DNA of 64,000 bases, from the NCBI GenBank assembly GCA_963513935.1, contig OY740768.1:60380004-60444003 (forward strand), written 5' to 3'. Numbering within the stretch: the stretch's first letter is position 1; the number at the start of each line of letters is the position of its first letter. The translations under genes and the position numbers were made by a program. Below the pieces are notes generated by a model. It saw only the letters and a list, made by a program, of their open reading frames with translations, made no database searches and was not told where the DNA came from. Shown in pieces: positions 10,901 through 23,500 of this stretch. This stretch comes from Aphrophora alni (Eukaryota; Arthropoda; Insecta; Hemiptera; Aphrophoridae).

Positions 10901-12057
10901 CTGTGTCAAAGTAGTTCGAGGAGTGTTTGTGTGGTTATTGTGACATGAACGCATTTTCTCCATGTTGAAATGTGGTCTCCACAAGTGTTGAAGTACCTCT
11001 TTAAAAATTAGAGGCGTCGTTGCTGCATTAGTTTATGTTGGACGTATTCATGTAGTTTATTTTTTTTTTGTAATTCATATTGAAAGACCGATTTATGTTG
11101 AGCCACTCAGATCGCTTGTTGCGTCCTGGCCCCATTAGTTTTTTTGGTATCCTCTTCTGCAGTATTTAATGAAGTTGCCACATTGTCCGCAACAATCACA
11201 TTCAGGCCCCAATATGGTGTTGTCCATTTTGAAATTTTTTTCATAATGGCTTATTCGTCTTGTTTGAGAATTTGCAAAATAGCACTTTTCCCGTCGTGTG
11301 ATTGTTCAGGCCCACCCACGCCTTCCATTTTCAGGACTTTTGCTAACTATTGCTATTGAGCATACATCCATGTATCATAAGGTTCTCTATTTTGTGCAAC
11401 AAGGTTAGGGGGACAACTAATTTGTTGTTAGGGTATTGTTAGCAGTTGTGGGTATACCTGTGTTTATACATAATCGTTCCCTAAGGAGGTAAATGGCTTT
11501 TTCAGCCATTTGTATGTTGAGGTTTAATTTTTCAAGTGTGGAATTATCCAGCATTGCATGTGATGCAATAATGCCAGATTGAGTCCTTTTAGAATGTAGT
11601 TGTATATCTTTTGTTAGTTCATTCTCGCATCTAACAGCATACATAGCAATTCTATTTCAGTCCTATATGTCCCTATGGATTCCCCCAGTAACTGGACTCT
11701 ATCTTTTAATTGCATTAAAAGCATTTCTTGTTGATGCACCTGTGTATATTCTGTTAAGAAGATATTTCGTATTTCTGGCCAAGGTGGCCTTGTGTCAATT
11801 GTAACTTTTCGTAACGATCTGTCACCTCTTCTCCCAGATACATTGGAAAATAACCCTTTTCTTACCATCTCATCAATTAGCTTCAGCCGCTCTATCAAAG
11901 CATATCAGATGTCTCAAAATGTCTTCCACGAATTTCCTATTAAATTTTCCGGGATCGTAAAATGGCAGCCTTTCTCCTATTTTTATTTCCTGTGTTATGG
12001 AAGGAACTTCTAATGTGAGGGATTGATCTGATTCCGGCTTTTCCTTTCCTTCTATAA
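10900..12057 (-). pseudogene. Gypsy-like gag remnant, downstream part with zinc knuckle
   Basis: Minus-strand gag-like coding is split across frames. It runs from EGKEKPESDQSLTLEV at the piggyBac insertion (12057) through FNRKFVEDILRHLICF and the Lys/Arg-rich middle to a CCHC-like knuckle CDCCGQCGNFIKYC near 11170. The 5' half of the same frame lies beyond the piggyBac element at 15255-15492. Several frameshifts are visible. Gag would package RNA in the virus-like particle; this copy is inactive. Confidence 0.65.
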
Positions 12058-12274
12058 CCTCTTGAGTTCCACACTCCTGATTGTTATAAAAACACAATGA
12101 TTTTTGTTTTTTGTTACTCTTTATAGTTATATAAAAATATACTGCATGTCAGTTTTTTGACAAACACCTCCCCTCCCCCCCAAAATTGTGGTGCACATAT
12201 GTGTACCTTATGTCTCTGCTGAAATAATAATACACATTTTATCTTTTTGAATTTTAATGCAAATAATCTGCTAA

Positions 12275-12547
12275 TTCCTCATCAAATCTTCTAAATAACT
12301 ATTCTAAATCTTCTAAATAACTTCTAAATATTCTAAATCTTCTAAATAACTTCTAAATATTCTAAATATTCTAAATCTTCTAAATAACTTCTAAATATTC
12401 TAAATCTTCTAAATAACTTCTAAATATTCTAAATCTTCTAAATAACTTCTAAATATTCTAAATAACTTCTAAATATTCTAAATAACTTCTAAATATTCTA
12501 AATCTTCTAAATAACTTCTAAATATTCTAAATCTTCTAAATAACTTC
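12275..12547. repeat. Tandem satellite of TTCTAAAT-type units
   Basis: Nested repeats of about 10 and 27-29 bp (CTTCTAAATAACTTCTAAAT, then ATTCTAAAT) fill this stretch between the transposase stop and the left piggyBac terminus. There are no unique spacers. Confidence 0.9.
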
Positions 12548-12642
12548 AAATAATAACATGTGAAAAAAATAAATTGCATCAAAAAAGTAAATTAAGTGAA
12601 AAAAGTAAATTAAACAATTTATGACATTTTAATAATATTACA

Positions 12643-14567
12643 CTATTTTTGTGTGTGGTATAGTAAAAAACAATTGTTATTGATGCACAAATAAACTTTG
12701 CATTTTGTACAAATAACACGACATCGGGACTTGCAGCCAGGTAATCTACATTTAGACGCAAATTTATCGTTCATAAATTTTGGAAAGTGTCCCACATTAT
12801 CTAATCTAACTTCAGGTAATGCTTGAGGTACAATTTTCCGGTATTTTCTTTGTTGTGTTTCTACTTCATCATCATCTGATGACAGAGCTTCAGTGGTTAT
12901 TTGCCTTTTTGATGTAGAAGATGATGAAATCAAAATGTTTGCCAAGCGTAAACGATACTGGAGTAATGACAGATGATCTTTCTTTGGAACTTCTTCTGTT
13001 TTACAAACCCTTCTATACATCAACCAACAATTGATAGTTGTTACATCAACAAAGTGGTTAAATACACGAATTGGCCACTTCTTAGTTCGAATATAACTTC
13101 GGTAGTGTGACAACAGCCTATCATGTAAATCGATTCCTCCCATATTGGAATTGTACATTTTAACAATTGCTGGTTGAGGAACATCAATTTTTCTTTTGTC
13201 TTCTTTAGACCATCTCTTGCATGTTGCAGTTGGAGAACAACCGACACAAGTTGACAATAGCATTACTCCTTTGTTGTCTTTCCATTTTGTCACAACCATT
13301 TTTCCATCTTGTCGTACTACTTGAGACCACTCTCCTCTTTTCAATAACTTATCATCTGCTATTTTTTTATTCGCACCACCAGTACGATTGCTCATTACTG
13401 TTCCAGTCAGAAAAGTATTTCTCTCCAACAGAGTTTCGGCACATTTTACACTAGTAAAAAATCTATCAGTGTACAAAACATGGGCACTGTCTTGTGGCAC
13501 TGTATCACATAGCACGGAAACAATAGCAGCACCTAAACCTAAAGTCTTCTGTAATTCATCACTAACAGTACCTTTACCTGTGTACAACTTGAAATCAAGC
13601 ATTAGACCATCAGAAGCAGCAAGAACAAAGTTTTTCAGTCCTAATGGATTTGGTTTTGATGGTACGTAGCAGGAAAATGGACATCTTCCGGCAAAAGGTA
13701 TCATTTGCTCATCTATAGAAAGATGAGTAGAGCGAGGTAATTCAATACACCTTTTCCTAACAGCTGTTAGAATGGGCCTTACTTTCCACAGTTTGTCATT
13801 AGGGTCCTTATCTGACAAGTTATTAACAAAATGTAAATGATTTCGTAACTCATAATACCTGTTTCTTGTCATATGATTAGAAATATTAGTAATATTTAGA
13901 TCCCTAGTCCAATACAATTTTGCTTGTGGCATACGCAGACATCCCATCATGATTTCTATGCCTGTAAATACAAGAAGTTCGTCCTTCGTAGTATTTACAG
14001 ACCGCAAATCTCTGGTCTGAACGGAGTATAGGTTAGTCATTTCTGCTGCATTTCCCCAAAACGCATCATCTAAATATTCAAAAAATGATTCTTTGATTTT
14101 GAAGGTTGTACTATCTGCTATTAGTGTTTCCTCAAGTGGTATAGCTGGAGTACCATCCCTAAAACAAAGAATTACCTATATAAATAATGAATCTAATAAG
14201 CTACTTGAAAATAATGAGTCGACAATTGCACAACTTATTGTTTTTTTTACCTGAATTCACCAGTTTTCCATCGCATTGGACGGTCGTTTGAAGTAGAGGG
14301 TAATTGATGATTTGGTAAGGTAGGGTCTACTTGAACTGGGATTTCCGCAGATGTTGATAGAAGCACATCTGAACGATCATCATTTTCCAATTCCAAATTT
14401 GGTAGTCCAATAGCCTGTGTAGAGTTAGAATAGCTATCCAAGTTTCCAAATTCTTTGTCCAGTACAGAATCTTCAAACACGTCATCATCAATTTCTACAT
14501 CGCTGTCTTCTAATATTTGTGACAACTGCTCGTCAGTTAAAAAAGCTAGAATGAATAACAAATCCAT
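12643..14567 (-). CDS. piggyBac transposase, two exons, uninterrupted
   Basis: Exon 1 is complement(14251-14567) and exon 2 complement(12643-14158), separated by a 92-bp GT-AG intron. The join is in frame and gives about 610 residues, near the roughly 600 of classical piggyBac. The acidic N-terminus (LSQILEDSDVEIDDDVFED) is typical. The DDD catalytic triad is present: Asp about 289 in VLAASDGLML, Asp about 337 in VLYTDRFFTS, Asp about 449 in YNSNMGGIDLHD. The C-terminus has the expected cysteine-rich DNA-binding finger (CRLPGCKSRC, CTKCKVYLC). The enzyme excises and inserts DNA at TTAA without footprint. No stop or frameshift was seen, so it could be active. The start ATG at 14567 is the first in the frame; an upstream exon is possible. 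Confidence 0.88.
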
Positions 14568-15254
14568 TTATAAATTTTAAAATGTAGATCTATTTAAATT
14601 AACATGAATAGGCCTATTTAAATTTTATGTATACGTAAGTTACAAATGGGTGAAATTTGTCAAATAGCCTACATTTTCTATAGGCTATTTGAAAATTAGC
14701 AGTCAACAAAAAGACTATTTAAAATTAATATTTATTATTTCATTAAAAAAACAAATCATATAAAATTTTAAAACCATATCTTGAACTCATTTGATTCAAA
14801 AAATAAAAAATATCCATGTTAATTTCGACTAAAAAAATTATGACATAATCCTACATAAAGACACAAAGTACACATATGTGTACCTCAGATTTGCATTGCT
14901 GTAAATGGTACTTAGAGCAATAGATGTAATAAGATTGTATGATATATATGGTCTCTAATACATATTTTTAGTTATAAGATATCTAACTAAGGCTAATATC
15001 AAAAATAAATTATATAAATTGAACTTACAAGCATGCTTGTCACTAGAAGTGTCCATGTTGCTCATAGGTTATCTTTACAGCTGTCAAAATAAATTTTCTG
15101 AGCATACAGTAGCGCTTCCAATGGCTAAATATTGAACTAAAAGATGTAACAGATGTGTACCATAGTTTTGAACAGACTAAAACATCTACATACATTAATT
15201 TTAGCATATAGAACCAAGGTACACATCTGTGTACCTCAGAACTCAAGAGGTTAA

Positions 15255-15492
15255 TATCGTATATATTTTCATGTTTTAAACCCTGTTCGTGAAAATTGGT
15301 AGTCAAATTTGCGTATTGTTGTGGTATATCTTTTTGGTTCATACCAGAATCGTTTTGAAGTTTACACAGACGTATGTGCGACCATAAAAATTCAAGATCT
15401 GCTTGCTGAGAAATGTCCCACTTGAGGTCTTTCCAAACAGCTATAGCTTGGGCTTTATTCGGCCGCTGGTTTGCCCCATTTTTTTCCCCCAC
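15255..15492 (-). pseudogene. Gypsy-like gag, N-terminal part cut off by piggyBac
   Basis: The minus frame from 15492 reads MGEKNGANQRPNKAQAIAVW and continues to KHENIYDI at the TTAA. Removing the piggyBac element and one target copy brings this frame directly into the gag frame at 12053 and below, with no shift. It is probably the gag start of the retroelement; no LTR was recognised upstream. Confidence 0.55.
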
Positions 15493-17207
15493 ACATTTGC
15501 GACAACTTTTGACATGATGTGATGTTAACTTGGTGGTTTTTGATATCTGTTAGAGATAAATTCATGAATTTGATGTGTATGGAATTTGTATATATTTTTG
15601 AGGTAAAAGCTGAAATATAAAAACCCTAATAGCAAAATTTTGCCTAACTAGGAAAAGGTTCACCTAATCACCTGACCTTCATCTGTATCAGTTTTGGTTA
15701 CTCAGTTTGCCAATACTGTATACAAACTTGAGCCAAGTATTTATGGGTGATTGTCCTGTGAAAGTTGTTTTTGTTCGAGGAAAGAAGGTGGCAATTTTGA
15801 TGCCTTGAAAGAAGTTTTAACGCCCATGTTTTTAGTTTCCTAGCATTTAACTTGTCTTGGTACACTAGAACGCTGACATTGTCAATACCTAATTCCTATT
15901 GTGTGATTTTTAGGTCATGCTAACTAAATGTTAGTCTGGTAAATATATTTGTTCACCTATTTTGTATGCCATGATAAGATTTAAACTATTTATATATATT
16001 CAGTGCTGTAATCGAAGTTATCAATCTTATATAAAACAAAATATTCAAAGAGGGATGTTAATTAAGCTAAACATAGTATATCATCCAGTAAGATTGAGTA
16101 AAAGTAATTATACGTAATTTACAACTCAATGTAGTCTGCTGTGTTGAATGATTCAATATGTAGTCACACTTTGTGACTTATATAATATAAATTCGTGGCA
16201 AAGTATTAAAAAATTGTAACTTATTTTGCACAATATTTAAAAAAAATGGCAAAGATATTTATTTAAAATAATTGTTAATTTTGAATGAGAGCTTTGAAAG
16301 CGAAAACGTTGCTAAAATGCACAATATTGAATCACACAAAATACCTTGGTTAGATGAATGCGACATATTAAATATATACATTAAAATTCACCTTAAATTA
16401 ACACTTATTACAAGAAAATTTGAACTAAAATTAAAACAAACGAATTATCCTTCCAAAAATAACAAAAAGGCCATCAATTAGTATAAAACATTTGTTCTGC
16501 ACTTAATGATTAAATCAATTTACTAGAATACAAAAGCTTTAAAAAAAATTGTCATTAAGGGCGTACAATTAATTTAAAAGTAAGACATACGTGTCTTTTT
16601 AATTAAAACGTAAAAATTAGAGTAATATAATCTCAAAATACTTGTAACTCAGAAAAAAAATTGTAACAAAATTCAACACCAAAGTTTTAGAATTGGCAAA
16701 AATCAATTAATTTTATACTTATAGTACTAATTCTTCAACCAATTTACAAAGTAGAAACAATTTTTTATTTATATAAAAACGTGGTGGTAACTGGTAACAC
16801 CTATTTTAGACAGTTATTGTAACAGATAATACAGATATTTTATTTATTCTTTGTTGTTACACTTGTTTCTAGCTTCCAGATAACAGATCTTTATTATTGC
16901 TCTTTCTCAAAAGGAATTTTTGTTATTATATAACAGGGAGCTTACTGCAACGTATTGTCTTGATAACGCTTGTCGCCGCGCTTTAACCATGTTATTGTTG
17001 TGTTATATCATACGCTCATCTCCCGTCTCTACTTTCTAGTTTCTAATTCATTGGGAGAAAGTGAGGTTAAGTAGAAGTACTGTTTTAAGCTTGGGGTCTA
17101 CAATATTTGTTTAATGAGTTTTCTAAATAAAGTAAAAAAGATCTTGCATGTATGAGTTTACATTTGCCATATTATCAGGTACTATATTATTATATAGGAA
17201 TTTTATA
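15493..17207. other. Intergenic sequence and SMUG1 upstream region
   Basis: No gene or clear element. The last 250 bp include a slightly GC-richer patch around 16970-17000 (GCTTGTCGCCGCGCTTTAACC) that could be the SMUG1 promoter. This is inference from position only. Confidence 0.35.
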
Positions 17208-17546
17208 ATGTCGGAAGGAACTTCAGATAATCCTAACTGTAATTCACCCTATTTTTCTTGTGTTAAAAGTGAACAAAATACGACCGTTGAAAAGGAAGAT
17301 TATCAGATTGAATTAAGTCCTATTTCATTTGCTAATAAATTTTATTATTATGAATGTGAACTTGTTCATAATTTGATTCAAAATTCTTCTAGTATCATTT
17401 TTGAACCAGTTGTTGAATATATTTATAATCCTATTGATTATGCTATGGATGTACATTTAAAATTTGTAAACATGTATTGCAATGGCCCGAAAAAACTTCT
17501 GTACCTTGGAATGAATCCTGGACCATGGGGAATGATGCAAACTGGG
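17208..17546 (+). CDS. SMUG1: SMUG1 exon 1
   Basis: Encodes the variable N-terminus and motif 1 up to MMQTG. The donor is ACTGGG|gtgaga. The frame stays open a little past the donor, which explains an apparent longer ORF to 17618. Confidence 0.9.
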
Positions 17547-20500
17547 GTGAGAAATTGTGATATAGCCTACTTTTTTTCTTTTTTTTTAACTTGGAGGAAA
17601 AGTATTACCCTAATGTAACTGCTTTAGTTACTGGAGACTCTAAAGCTAAATATTGATATAAGTCAAGTATTTCATAACACCAGATAGATTATCCTGTACC
17701 ATATCTTTCCAGATGATTTAAAGATATCCATTAAATAAGTTTGTTCCCTATTGTGGGTAAATATCTATTGTATATTACCATTGTTTTTTATTATTAAAAA
17801 TTATGAAATCTAACTATTTACCTTGTATTTAAATAATAAGTTAAACTATATTTTATAATTAGTTAACATGTCATAATCTAATAACGGCTCGTTTTGAATG
17901 TGTTATTTGACAGTGAAAAAATGCAATTTGGGACTTCAAACGTTTCGTCCAACAAATATTATGAACTTATTGTTTGAATACAAGGTAAATAGTTATTGAT
18001 GTCATAATTTTTAATAGTAAAAAACAATGAATGTACAATAGATATTTACCTACTTCAGCACCGATTTTCTAGACTTGTTTAAATGATGAGGTTGAGTTTA
18101 TTTGAAGTATCTAATGACAATAGTTTCTCTTCTTTCAATATGGCATTGTGTTAGAGTCTCTGAAAATAGTCTGTGGTCGAAGATCACATTTTCAAATTCT
18201 ACTGTATAACATACATGTACCTATAGCCTATATGTTTCCTTTAATAATTATGGTAAATCCATCATAACCATGATGGTTCGATTGTTCAATACCCTATATC
18301 CTTTTTTTTTTTTTTTTTTTTTTAAATTGTAAATAAAGTCATAAATGTGCAAAAAAAGCAGAAAACCTTTTTTTTTTAATATTTTGTAATATAACTTATG
18401 TTTACACTCATCACAGATATTTGAACAAAAGAGTCCCGCTAACTATTTTTATCACTAAGCAATGGAAACTGTAGATCAGTGATAGAGATGCCTAAGTTTA
18501 TTCATCCACTGTAAGGGTGAAAGATAAATGCTGTTTGAACAGAACTGACATTATAATGTGTAGATTATAGCCTACACTTGCATTAAAGACAAAAATACTT
18601 TCTTAACATAATCATTGTGTTTGTACTACTTTCTTACTACAAACAATATGATTCTTTTAGAAGGTTACAATCATATTACGACTAAAATTTCATAAAGTAA
18701 AAAAACTTAAAGGTAAAAGTTGATTTTAATAACAGTAGTTTAATAAATTTTCGGTAAATGTTTACTTAATATATGTATTTTTCGGAGTTTTTTTATTTTA
18801 TTGTATACTATATACCTTACTTCTTAAGAATAAATAATGTTTTCATTGCACAGGTCACTCTTTTTAACCGAAAATTCATGATTTCAAAACAATGAAATCA
18901 TCGGGTTTATAGGTTATCCATAATGATTAATGTTCACATTCACGTCTCATATGTTACTAAAGAAATCCTTATATCTGAGAGCAACGATCACATGATATGC
19001 TGTCAATCTTTCATATTAATAATATAATTTATTACTACACAATTTATAGTGTCTAACACAAATACGCAATTAGTGTGTAATTCTCAATATTATTTGTTGA
19101 AAATGGAGTGTCAAGGATGTAATTTATTATTATCGCCTAACGTTTTAAGGTAAGGAAATGATTAACTTCAATAAATGTACGAAAATATAAATAGCAATCT
19201 ATCTATTATGTAATGCAGTGTCAAACCATTCACTATTCTCATAAGATATCATGTGTAACCTATAAAAACGTCGATTGTAAATTGTGATTTTTCTGTTAAA
19301 AAGAGTGACCTGTGTGACCGTCTCCACTTCTTTTGACCAGCTGGAAGCTCCGGCTGGCTGGAGACCGCGTACACTTTAGCCGAATCTTGGCAGGATGGGC
19401 CAAGGAGTCTGGTTAGGATGCTAATGAACGCACGCAATCCAAGTTAAATTAAATGTTCTCTTTTATTTTAGCGCCGAATTAGAAGAATACAGTAATATTT
19501 AATTATAATTTATAAAAAAGACAATGGCTAGATAAAAGGCCTTAATAGTGGCCGAAAAGCATACTGATTAATTTAGATAGCACGTGGCCGAAAATGGAGG
19601 ACTGACCTCGTCCCGTAGCAGTCTGCTGTTCAACCTTCTCGCGGCTCTCGGAACAGACTCTCTCCCGGCTTGCTGGTTCAAGCCCTCCACTCCTCGTCTC
19701 ACCCCCCCCTTCTACGTAATCTTGCACTGCTCAACAAAATTGCAAGTGCCAATTGATATTTTATTATTTAGAATCCCTTCTCATTACATCCTAATTTATT
19801 CTTATTATAGTTTTTGTTTGGTGGGCTCCTTTGCTGGGCCACACGTGCGCAATGAAAACATTATTTATCTTAAGAAGTAAGGTATGTAGTATACAATAAA
19901 AAAAACTCCGAAAATTGCAAGTTACTTTTAAGTAAACATTTACCAAATTTTCTTCTAATAATTTTTCTTCTCTCATCGAGCCCTTTAGCTCTTTTAAGTC
20001 TCCTGTTTTTTTTCTTTTGGAACTACAGGATAGCATAATCAATCTGACTATATCACTCTTAAAGTGATGTGTAAATAACTGACTATACCTAAGTCTAGTG
20101 GTTGATATACTTAAGATAAAAATTTCATGATCACAGTTTGATGCCAAGGTTGTGGGTTTTAATCCCACCCAATGGACAAAGTTTTTTTTCGTGCAGTTGG
20201 TTCAATCCAACGTGTGGAACAGCCCTCTATAAATAATCGGTGGTTGGCTTGAGTAGAAGTCAACAAGTTTCTTTTGAAACAAATTCTACAGAAAACACCA
20301 ATTTTGAAAGTATTATTTTTGTGGATGTGTTAACTAAAAAAACTATTGAAATAGCCTAAAATAACAATTTGCAATACAATTTTCTGCATTTATACTACAT
20401 TTAAAATATTGTAATCATATGTCTTAAAATTGGAGCTGAAATATGCATGCACTGCTAATGTGATCAGGAAGGATCTACTGTTCGTATATATACGAACACG

Positions 20501-23500
20501 GGACTCAACACGTTAAAATGTATTACATGTCCATAATGTCTTATTTAAAATATTTTACTTACCCTGTGCACTCTCATCCTCTGAAAAACGAAACTACGAA
20601 ATCGAAAAACATGGGGTCATGAAACAGCCCCCACTACTAAGCCGCAAACCATGTGTAGCTATCATAATAAATAACAAAGTTTTTTAATTGTTGATTTGTG
20701 TATATGTTTTTAAACTTTTATTGTTGACAATTGGGAGGAGCAGACAATAAAAAAATAATGTAAGTAATGTGAGAGTGCCACCAATCTTATACTGTAGATC
20801 TACTGCATTAATTGATTCTATATAATTAATTCTTCATGCTTCTAATATTTCTGAAAAAATTAAAATTAAAAAAATAAATAAATTTTAATATTTAATATTA
20901 AAAAATATGATGTCCATTTTTCTGTTGTTTTAATGAAACACACTATATCTACTTATGTATTTTTATAATCATTTCATAGTAGTTTAAGAATGAAGTAAGA
21001 GCTGCAGGCTCAATTAGAATTGAGTTTTAAACCTTGGAAACTACTGAAAGTCTTTGAAATAGAATTTGTGCAGAAAGTCAAATATTAAATACTATTATTA
21101 TACAGGTCACTCATTATCAGTGTCATCAGATCGTATCTATTGCAACTGATAACAATCGGTACCAACAAATCATTAATACTAGATACAATTAAATTATTAT
21201 AATTTATTCATAGAAAATAAAATTAATAAGAATTATTTCTCTTTATTTTGTGCATATTCTGAAACACATCAACCCAGAAAGTTCAAAATCAGCCTAGGAA
21301 AGCAAAATATTGTGCAAATTCTAGTGAAACTATAAAGAACATTTTATTTTTATTTTACAATGTTTTTAATTGCTCAGTTTGATCCCTCCAATTAATCCAT
21401 TTAATTTTGAGTATTTGATTGAAAATACTAGTTTAAAATTCTTTATTATATTTTCAAGTATCAAAACCAGATAATAACAATCTAATTAATTTATTACAAA
21501 ATATGTTGAATTATGTTTCTTACAGCTCCTTTAACACATTTGTTATCAAATATTATGAAAATCATTTTTATTGTGATACATTTCAGATTCCATTTGGAGA
21601 AGTGAATATAGTCCGTGATTGGCTTAAACTTAATGGAACAATAAACGTCCCAGTTAATCAACACCCATCACGTCTAGTCACAGGTTTTAATTGTCATCGA
21701 AGCGAAGTCAGTGGAAAACGATTTTGGGAATTCGCCAAACAGATTTCAAATAATAACCCATTCAATTTTTTCAGACACTCATTCATATACAACTATTTCC
21801 CACTTGGATTGATTACAAAAACCGGGAAAAATATTACTCCAGCTGATTTTAAGGTATGTTAGTTTAATGTTAGATTTTTAATTGTGTGGATGATGGTTTT
21901 TATTATTAATTGTTGAATTATAGTACCAAGTGAAATAAAATTCCATTAAACAAATTATGGAAAAAATAATCGTTAAAGCAACAATTGTTGAACCTGACCG
22001 TCATATTGATACAAAGCCTATACAATAAAATAAAGGTGCTTAAAGTGAATAGACTACTTCTTTGGTAAAAGAATTTTGACAAGATAAAACTCATTGGATA
22101 ATTGATGACAATAATCACTATGATTGGAAAAGTCATTGTGACTGAAAAATTTTGTTCCTTGTTCTGTAAAGAAAAGAAAATATAGTTAGGATTATATACC
22201 GACTATTTTTTGAAAACTATCATCCATTTTAAAGCAGTAAACTAAGTTGTTTTTAACTATATTTCTGAGGTATTGAAATCAAGTATGAATATATAATTAT
22301 TTAATGATAAGTTTTAAATAAATATATTTAAAATGTGTAGAGAAACCATAATTTTGAAAAACAACTTATATTTTGTATGTATTGAAAAAATATACAGAAT
22401 TAAACTTGGCCTACTTCTTTTTATGCTATTTAAAAAAATGTCAATTGACATAAACTTTTTTTTTTTTTAATGTTTCACCTTTTTCTTGAAATGTGTTCAT
22501 AAAATTATAAATGTAATTTTAAATTCATGTTTATATGGTACCAAGTCACAAGTAGGAATAACTAAATATTACCTTGTATCTGTCGTGTGACTTCGTTGTT
22601 TGCATAACTATGGCTTTTTTCGAAACGTATGTTTCGTCATCAAATTGTTGAAATGTTCACATCACAAAAACATAACATGTAACACACAAAACACAAACAC
22701 TAATTGTCATGTTTAACATGTTTCATGTATGTAAAGAACACTACCAAAGAAAAACATAACGGAAACAAATCTAATTATGCTCACCATCTAATTGACACCA
22801 ACCAACTATTCTCTGATTTTGAGACCAATTTCACACCTATCCATATCTGCACCAATGGAAAGTACATGTATGTCATTGAGGAGTTTGAGATCTACAAAGC
22901 CTTTAATAACAACAAAGACCAATTATTAAATGACCAATGGCAATTCCATTCTAATATACTGTACGATTCGACAATAAGATTATCAGTCCAAATATTTCAG
23001 AGATAGTTAGTAGTCGGTTAACCGTCCCCAAAGTAGACGTCTACCGCATACTATATGGATCATGACAATTAGTGTTTGTGTTTTGTGTGTTACATGTTAT
23101 GTTTTTGTGATGTGAACATTCAACAATCTGATAATGAAACATAGGTTTCGAAATGTGTCATAGTTATGCAAACAACGAAGTCCCATGACAGATACAAGGT
23201 AATATTTAGTTATAAACATAATGTTGTTCTTTCGTTTTTTGGCAATTTTTTTTAATGTTATGTCTGTTAAGTATAAATGTCTTACTAACATCTTAGGATA
23301 TCAACACATTGGGTGAGTGAGAGACCAACAAGTAACTGAACTATTGAGATGAACACTATTACTTAAATGGGATCTTTCATATTAGCAATGAGCATTTATC
23401 AAAATTTGATTCTTTGTTCCAAGTTTGATTTGTAACATTACTCTGTTGCTCACTTGCTCTCCAATGTACAGATGACACCCTTATGTTGAAACTCATATTT

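Larger units (their letters stand above)
12058..15250 (-). mobile_element. piggyBac-family element with an intact transposase
   Basis: The 3193-bp element has 12-bp perfect terminal repeats (CCTCTTGAGTTC at 12058 and its complement ending at 15250). TTAA follows on the right (15251-15254); on the left the site is ATAA (12054-12057), a one-base decay. Subterminal palindromes GTACACATNTGTGTAC lie at 15219-15236, 14868-14883 and, with one change, 12191-12206. It contains one two-exon transposase gene on the minus strand and a satellite array near its left end. It lies within the gag frame of the older retroelement. Confidence 0.85.
22561..23210 (+). mobile_element. Penelope-like element fragment between inverted repeats
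   Basis: Two inverted repeats of about 150 bp (22561-22711 and 23061-23210) enclose the C-terminal tail of a Penelope-like element open frame. Inverted or direct pseudo-LTRs are characteristic of this order. Both repeats contain hammerhead-ribozyme-like cores (see the separate entries). The insertion lies in SMUG1 intron 2. Confidence 0.7.

Noticed and set aside
12275..12547. Second repeat array considered as CRISPR or regulatory array
   Set aside because: Pure nested tandem satellite, no spacers, inside a transposon.
17148..17207. Earlier in-frame ATG for SMUG1
   Set aside because: It adds a hydrophobic stretch not expected for SMUG1; the ATG at 17208 gives a family-like length.
19249..19880. 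Short frames in the GC-rich block of SMUG1 intron 1
   Set aside because: No domain, no splice context, and they lie inside an inverted-repeat element.
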